A stretch of 32,271 nt of DNA from Akkermansiaceae bacterium. GTDB taxonomy: Bacteria; Verrucomicrobiota; Verrucomicrobiia; Verrucomicrobiales; Akkermansiaceae. The notes beneath the pieces were generated by a model that saw only the letters and a program-made list of their open reading frames with translations, was not told the origin of the DNA and did no database searches. A program made the translations under genes and the position numbers. Below are positions 30,652-32,271 of this stretch, piece after piece. The stretch lies in NCBI GenBank assembly GCA_022510805.1, contig JAFLSS010000019.1, positions 1 through 32,271 of the forward strand, in the 5' to 3' direction. How positions within the stretch are numbered: the stretch's first letter is position 1; the number at the start of each line of letters is the position of its first letter.

Positions 30652-31815
30652 ATGAACGCCATTATCCCCACCCCTCTGCGATGCCTGCTGCTGATTGTCT
30701 GCTGCCTGTTTGGGCTCATCTTCCAAGCGGCGGCGCTGGAAATCAGCGACATCACCTTCCCGCTCACCCGCACGGAAGCAGACCAAACTTTCAGCAAAGA
30801 CTACTCCTATGTCATGCTGGCAGACGGCTCCGTGCGCCGCACATGGGATCTCGGAGACAAGACGGTCATCATCGACTTCAGCACGGTAGATGACAAAGCC
30901 GTGCTGATCGCCATCACCTACAAAAAACCCGTCTCAGTCAAGAAAGGCATAGCCGATGCGCACACCATCGCCAAAGGCCGCTTCTCTGAGGATGCCACAT
31001 GGGACACCCCCAAGGACAAGGCAGCCAAGCAGCTGCTTGCCGACACCTACGGCCTCAACAACGCCCGCCGCAAGAAACTCAGCGACAAGGCAGTACTCTT
31101 CTATGAGCTGAATGACAAGGGCAACCGCATCGAGCGTGTCTCCCTCTTCGGACTCATGCCCTCCACCAACCGCTGGCGTCTCGAAGAAGTACGCCCCGGC
31201 ATGGTCAAGACAGCCATGGGCACCAACTGGGGGGACAAGCACATCGACGCCGTGTACGCGGATGAACAGCGCCGCCAGTCCGCCAGCCGGATCCCCGCCA
31301 CACAGCCGGCCGAAAACGAGCAAGCGGCCACGCCCACCCGCGTGCGCACGGCCATGGGCACGCGCTACGGGACACCGACCGCCCCCAGGCAGCGCCCCAC
31401 CGCCGGCACGGCCCCCAGCCAGGCAAGCCAGCGTCCCACCGCCCCTTCCACCCAGCAGCAGACGCGCCCCAAGAAAACCACCAAACCGGTAGCAGTGGCC
31501 ATGCCCAATATCCCCGGCGCCAAGGTGGTGTCCAAAGATGACAACAGCTACACACTGCAAGTCGGCGAGGCGAAGGCAGGCCACTCTGAGAAAACAAGCC
31601 TCCTGCCCCCTGCCCCGGATTGGCTGAAAGCGGTCGGCATCGAGCAACCTGAGTGGACGCACTACATTGTGCTGGGCATCTTTGCTCTTATTCTGCTGGT
31701 CTTCATCATCCGCTCCCTCACCTCGACGGCGAGCAAGATCAAGCAGCAGCAGCAATTCAACCAGCTGATCAACAACTCACCGGCCAACAAGAATAACGCT
31801 GCCCGCCGCAATTAA
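30652..31815 (+). CDS. Exported membrane-anchored protein with Pro/Thr/Gln-rich linker, unknown function
   Basis: 387 residues, not recognised. A signal sequence starts at the ATG at 30652 (hydrophobic stretch about residues 10-28, then ALEISD). The N-terminal domain (about 30-190) is mixed and charged. Two short related motifs follow, VKTAMGTNWG (about 184-193) and VRTAMGTRYG (about 229-238). They flank the start of a long Pro/Thr/Gln-rich linker (about 205-285). A small strand-rich segment comes next, then one transmembrane helix near the C-terminus (about 341-360) and a Gln/Asn-rich tail. Upstream in-frame codons to 30466 lie in an AT-rich non-coding stretch and are rejected. I find no clear promoter in that 214-base gap. 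A strong terminator follows. Confidence 0.75.
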   Translation: MNAIIPTPLRCLLLIVCCLFGLIFQAAALEISDITFPLTRTEADQTFSKDYSYVMLADGSVRRTWDLGDKTVIIDFSTVDDKAVLIAITYKKPVSVKKGIADAHTIAKGRFSEDATWDTPKDKAAKQLLADTYGLNNARRKKLSDKAVLFYELNDKGNRIERVSLFGLMPSTNRWRLEEVRPGMVKTAMGTNWGDKHIDAVYADEQRRQSASRIPATQPAENEQAATPTRVRTAMGTRYGTPTAPRQRPTAGTAPSQASQRPTAPSTQQQTRPKKTTKPVAVAMPNIPGAKVVSKDDNSYTLQVGEAKAGHSEKTSLLPPAPDWLKAVGIEQPEWTHYIVLGIFALILLVFIIRSLTSTASKIKQQQQFNQLINNSPANKNNAARRN

Positions 31816-31822
31816 GAAAAAA

Positions 31823-31843
31823 GGCGCGCCTCTTCAGCGCGCC
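31823..31843 (-). terminator. Terminator of the small convergent gene
   Basis: GGCGCGC (31823-31829) pairs with GCGCGCC (31837-31843). On the minus strand CTTTTTTCTT follows directly, a good U-tract. On the plus strand there is none. Confidence 0.75.
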
Positions 31844-31869
31844 CGGCACAAGCCAACCTGCTTCACCAC

Positions 31870-31910
31870 GGAGGATTGCTGACCGCGTCAGTAATCCTCC
31901 GATGCTTTTT
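31870..31910 (+). terminator. Terminator of the Pro/Thr/Gln-linker protein gene, overlapping the convergent gene
   Basis: GGAGGATTGCTGA (31870-31882) pairs with TCAGTAATCCTCC (31888-31900), one mismatch. GATGCTTTTT follows. The 3' arm and the T-run lie inside the last codons of the small minus-strand gene. Confidence 0.85.
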
Positions 31911-32151
31911 CAAAGCAGCAGCGGAACACCTCTACCCCATCCGCATAGAGCCGCACCACAATCCGCGCCGGCTCATGGGACACAATATAGGCATCATGAT
32001 CAGCAGGAGGACGCGGTGAAAAACGGCCGATGCGATTCGGCGCCAAAACCGCCGTGCGCAGTATGTTGATGAGACTGCGGTTACTCATAGTCTGCATCTG
32101 ATCATAATCAGATATCGGCAACTTCAGGGATGGCACATATTGCGTCTGCAC
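31888..32151 (-). CDS. Small protein, unknown function (GTG start)
   Basis: 87 residues, not recognised, no signal or membrane segment. The middle is basic (SNRSLINILRTAVLAPNRIG) and the end has a strand-rich part (ARIVVRLYADGVEVFRCCFE). The GTG at 32151 is chosen because a strong promoter ends 8 bases before it; later in-frame ATGs (near 32094 and 32085) would shorten the protein by about 20 residues. It is supported by a good promoter and a dedicated terminator on the same strand. Confidence 0.65.
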   Translation of the reverse strand: MQTQYVPSLKLPISDYDQMQTMSNRSLINILRTAVLAPNRIGRFSPRPPADHDAYIVSHEPARIVVRLYADGVEVFRCCFEKASEDY

Positions 32152-32159
32152 GGCTCAGC

Positions 32160-32187
32160 ACTATACACCAATCCCCCCATTTGTCAA
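32160..32187 (-). promoter_or_regulatory. Promoter of the small GTG-start gene, leaderless geometry
   Basis: On the minus strand: TTGACA (32182-32187), 16-base spacer, TATAGT (32160-32165). Eight bases separate it from the GTG at 32151. Confidence 0.7.
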
Positions 32188-32231
32188 GCTGTTTTCCACA
32201 CAGAGCGCAGCAATTCGGGTCTGTTTCAGTT

Positions 32232-32260
32232 TTGCTGGTGAGGCGGGATGGGTTTAACAT
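32232..32260 (+). promoter_or_regulatory. Candidate promoter for a gene beyond the right edge
   Basis: TTGCTG (32232-32237), 17-base spacer, TAACAT (32255-32260) on the plus strand, 11 bases before the window ends. No coding start is visible inside the window. Confidence 0.35.
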
Positions 32261-32271
32261 AGAAAGAAACA

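Overview
The window is a dense, GC-rich bacterial chromosome segment. It holds 31 protein-coding genes (the first cut by the left edge) and one tRNA-Asn gene. No intergenic stretch exceeds about 300 bases, and I see no insertion sequence, prophage or CRISPR array. Several features point to the Verrucomicrobiota / PVC group, perhaps near Akkermansia: a DUF5069 protein, Sel1-repeat and coiled-coil lipoproteins, an orphan pseudopilin, a C-minus type ribosomal protein L36, and almost no Shine-Dalgarno sequences. That placement is inference; the sequence alone does not prove it.

Layout. Bases 1-5551 carry a biotin-dependent carboxylase/decarboxylase alpha-type gene (minus strand). On the plus strand follow a Nudix hydrolase, a coupled lipoprotein/coiled-coil membrane pair, quinolinate synthase (nadA) and an overlapping MidA-like methyltransferase. 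Bases 5676-8402 carry a small secreted protein, tRNA-Asn (minus), an M50 site-2-type protease and aroC. Bases 8620-10881 are on the minus strand: a pseudopilin, a MetX-type homoserine O-acyltransferase and rpmJ. Bases 11077-18011 are on the plus strand: an unknown membrane protein, an Xaa-Pro aminopeptidase, a biosynthetic run dapA-dapB-folK-panB, and trxB with a Sel1 lipoprotein. Bases 18106-19679 (minus) form a tight nrdR-unknown-mntP operon. Bases 19848-28016 (minus) form an efflux operon read as DUF5069 protein, tail-anchored protein, fused double adaptor, RND pump, papain-like lipoprotein. Bases 28285-32151 hold an AT-rich secreted protein, plsX, a TM2 protein, a large secreted/membrane protein and a small convergent gene.

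Two things stand out. First, the membrane-fusion (adaptor) protein of the RND pump is a single 1006-residue lipoprotein containing two complete, diverged adaptor units in tandem. This is a covalent version of the adaptor dimer found in tripartite pumps. Second, at least twelve genes have a sigma70-like promoter whose -10 box ends only 6-12 bases before the start codon, so their mRNAs should be leaderless or nearly so. Genes with real leaders also lack recognisable Shine-Dalgarno motifs. The promoter positions were used to choose several start codons, including GTG starts.

How the genes work together. Housekeeping biosynthesis dominates: NAD, chorismate, lysine/diaminopimelate, folate, pantothenate, methionine and phospholipid acyl transfer. 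It is interspersed with envelope functions: efflux, lipoproteins and a membrane protease. The nrdR-mntP pairing suggests a link between ribonucleotide reductase control and manganese.
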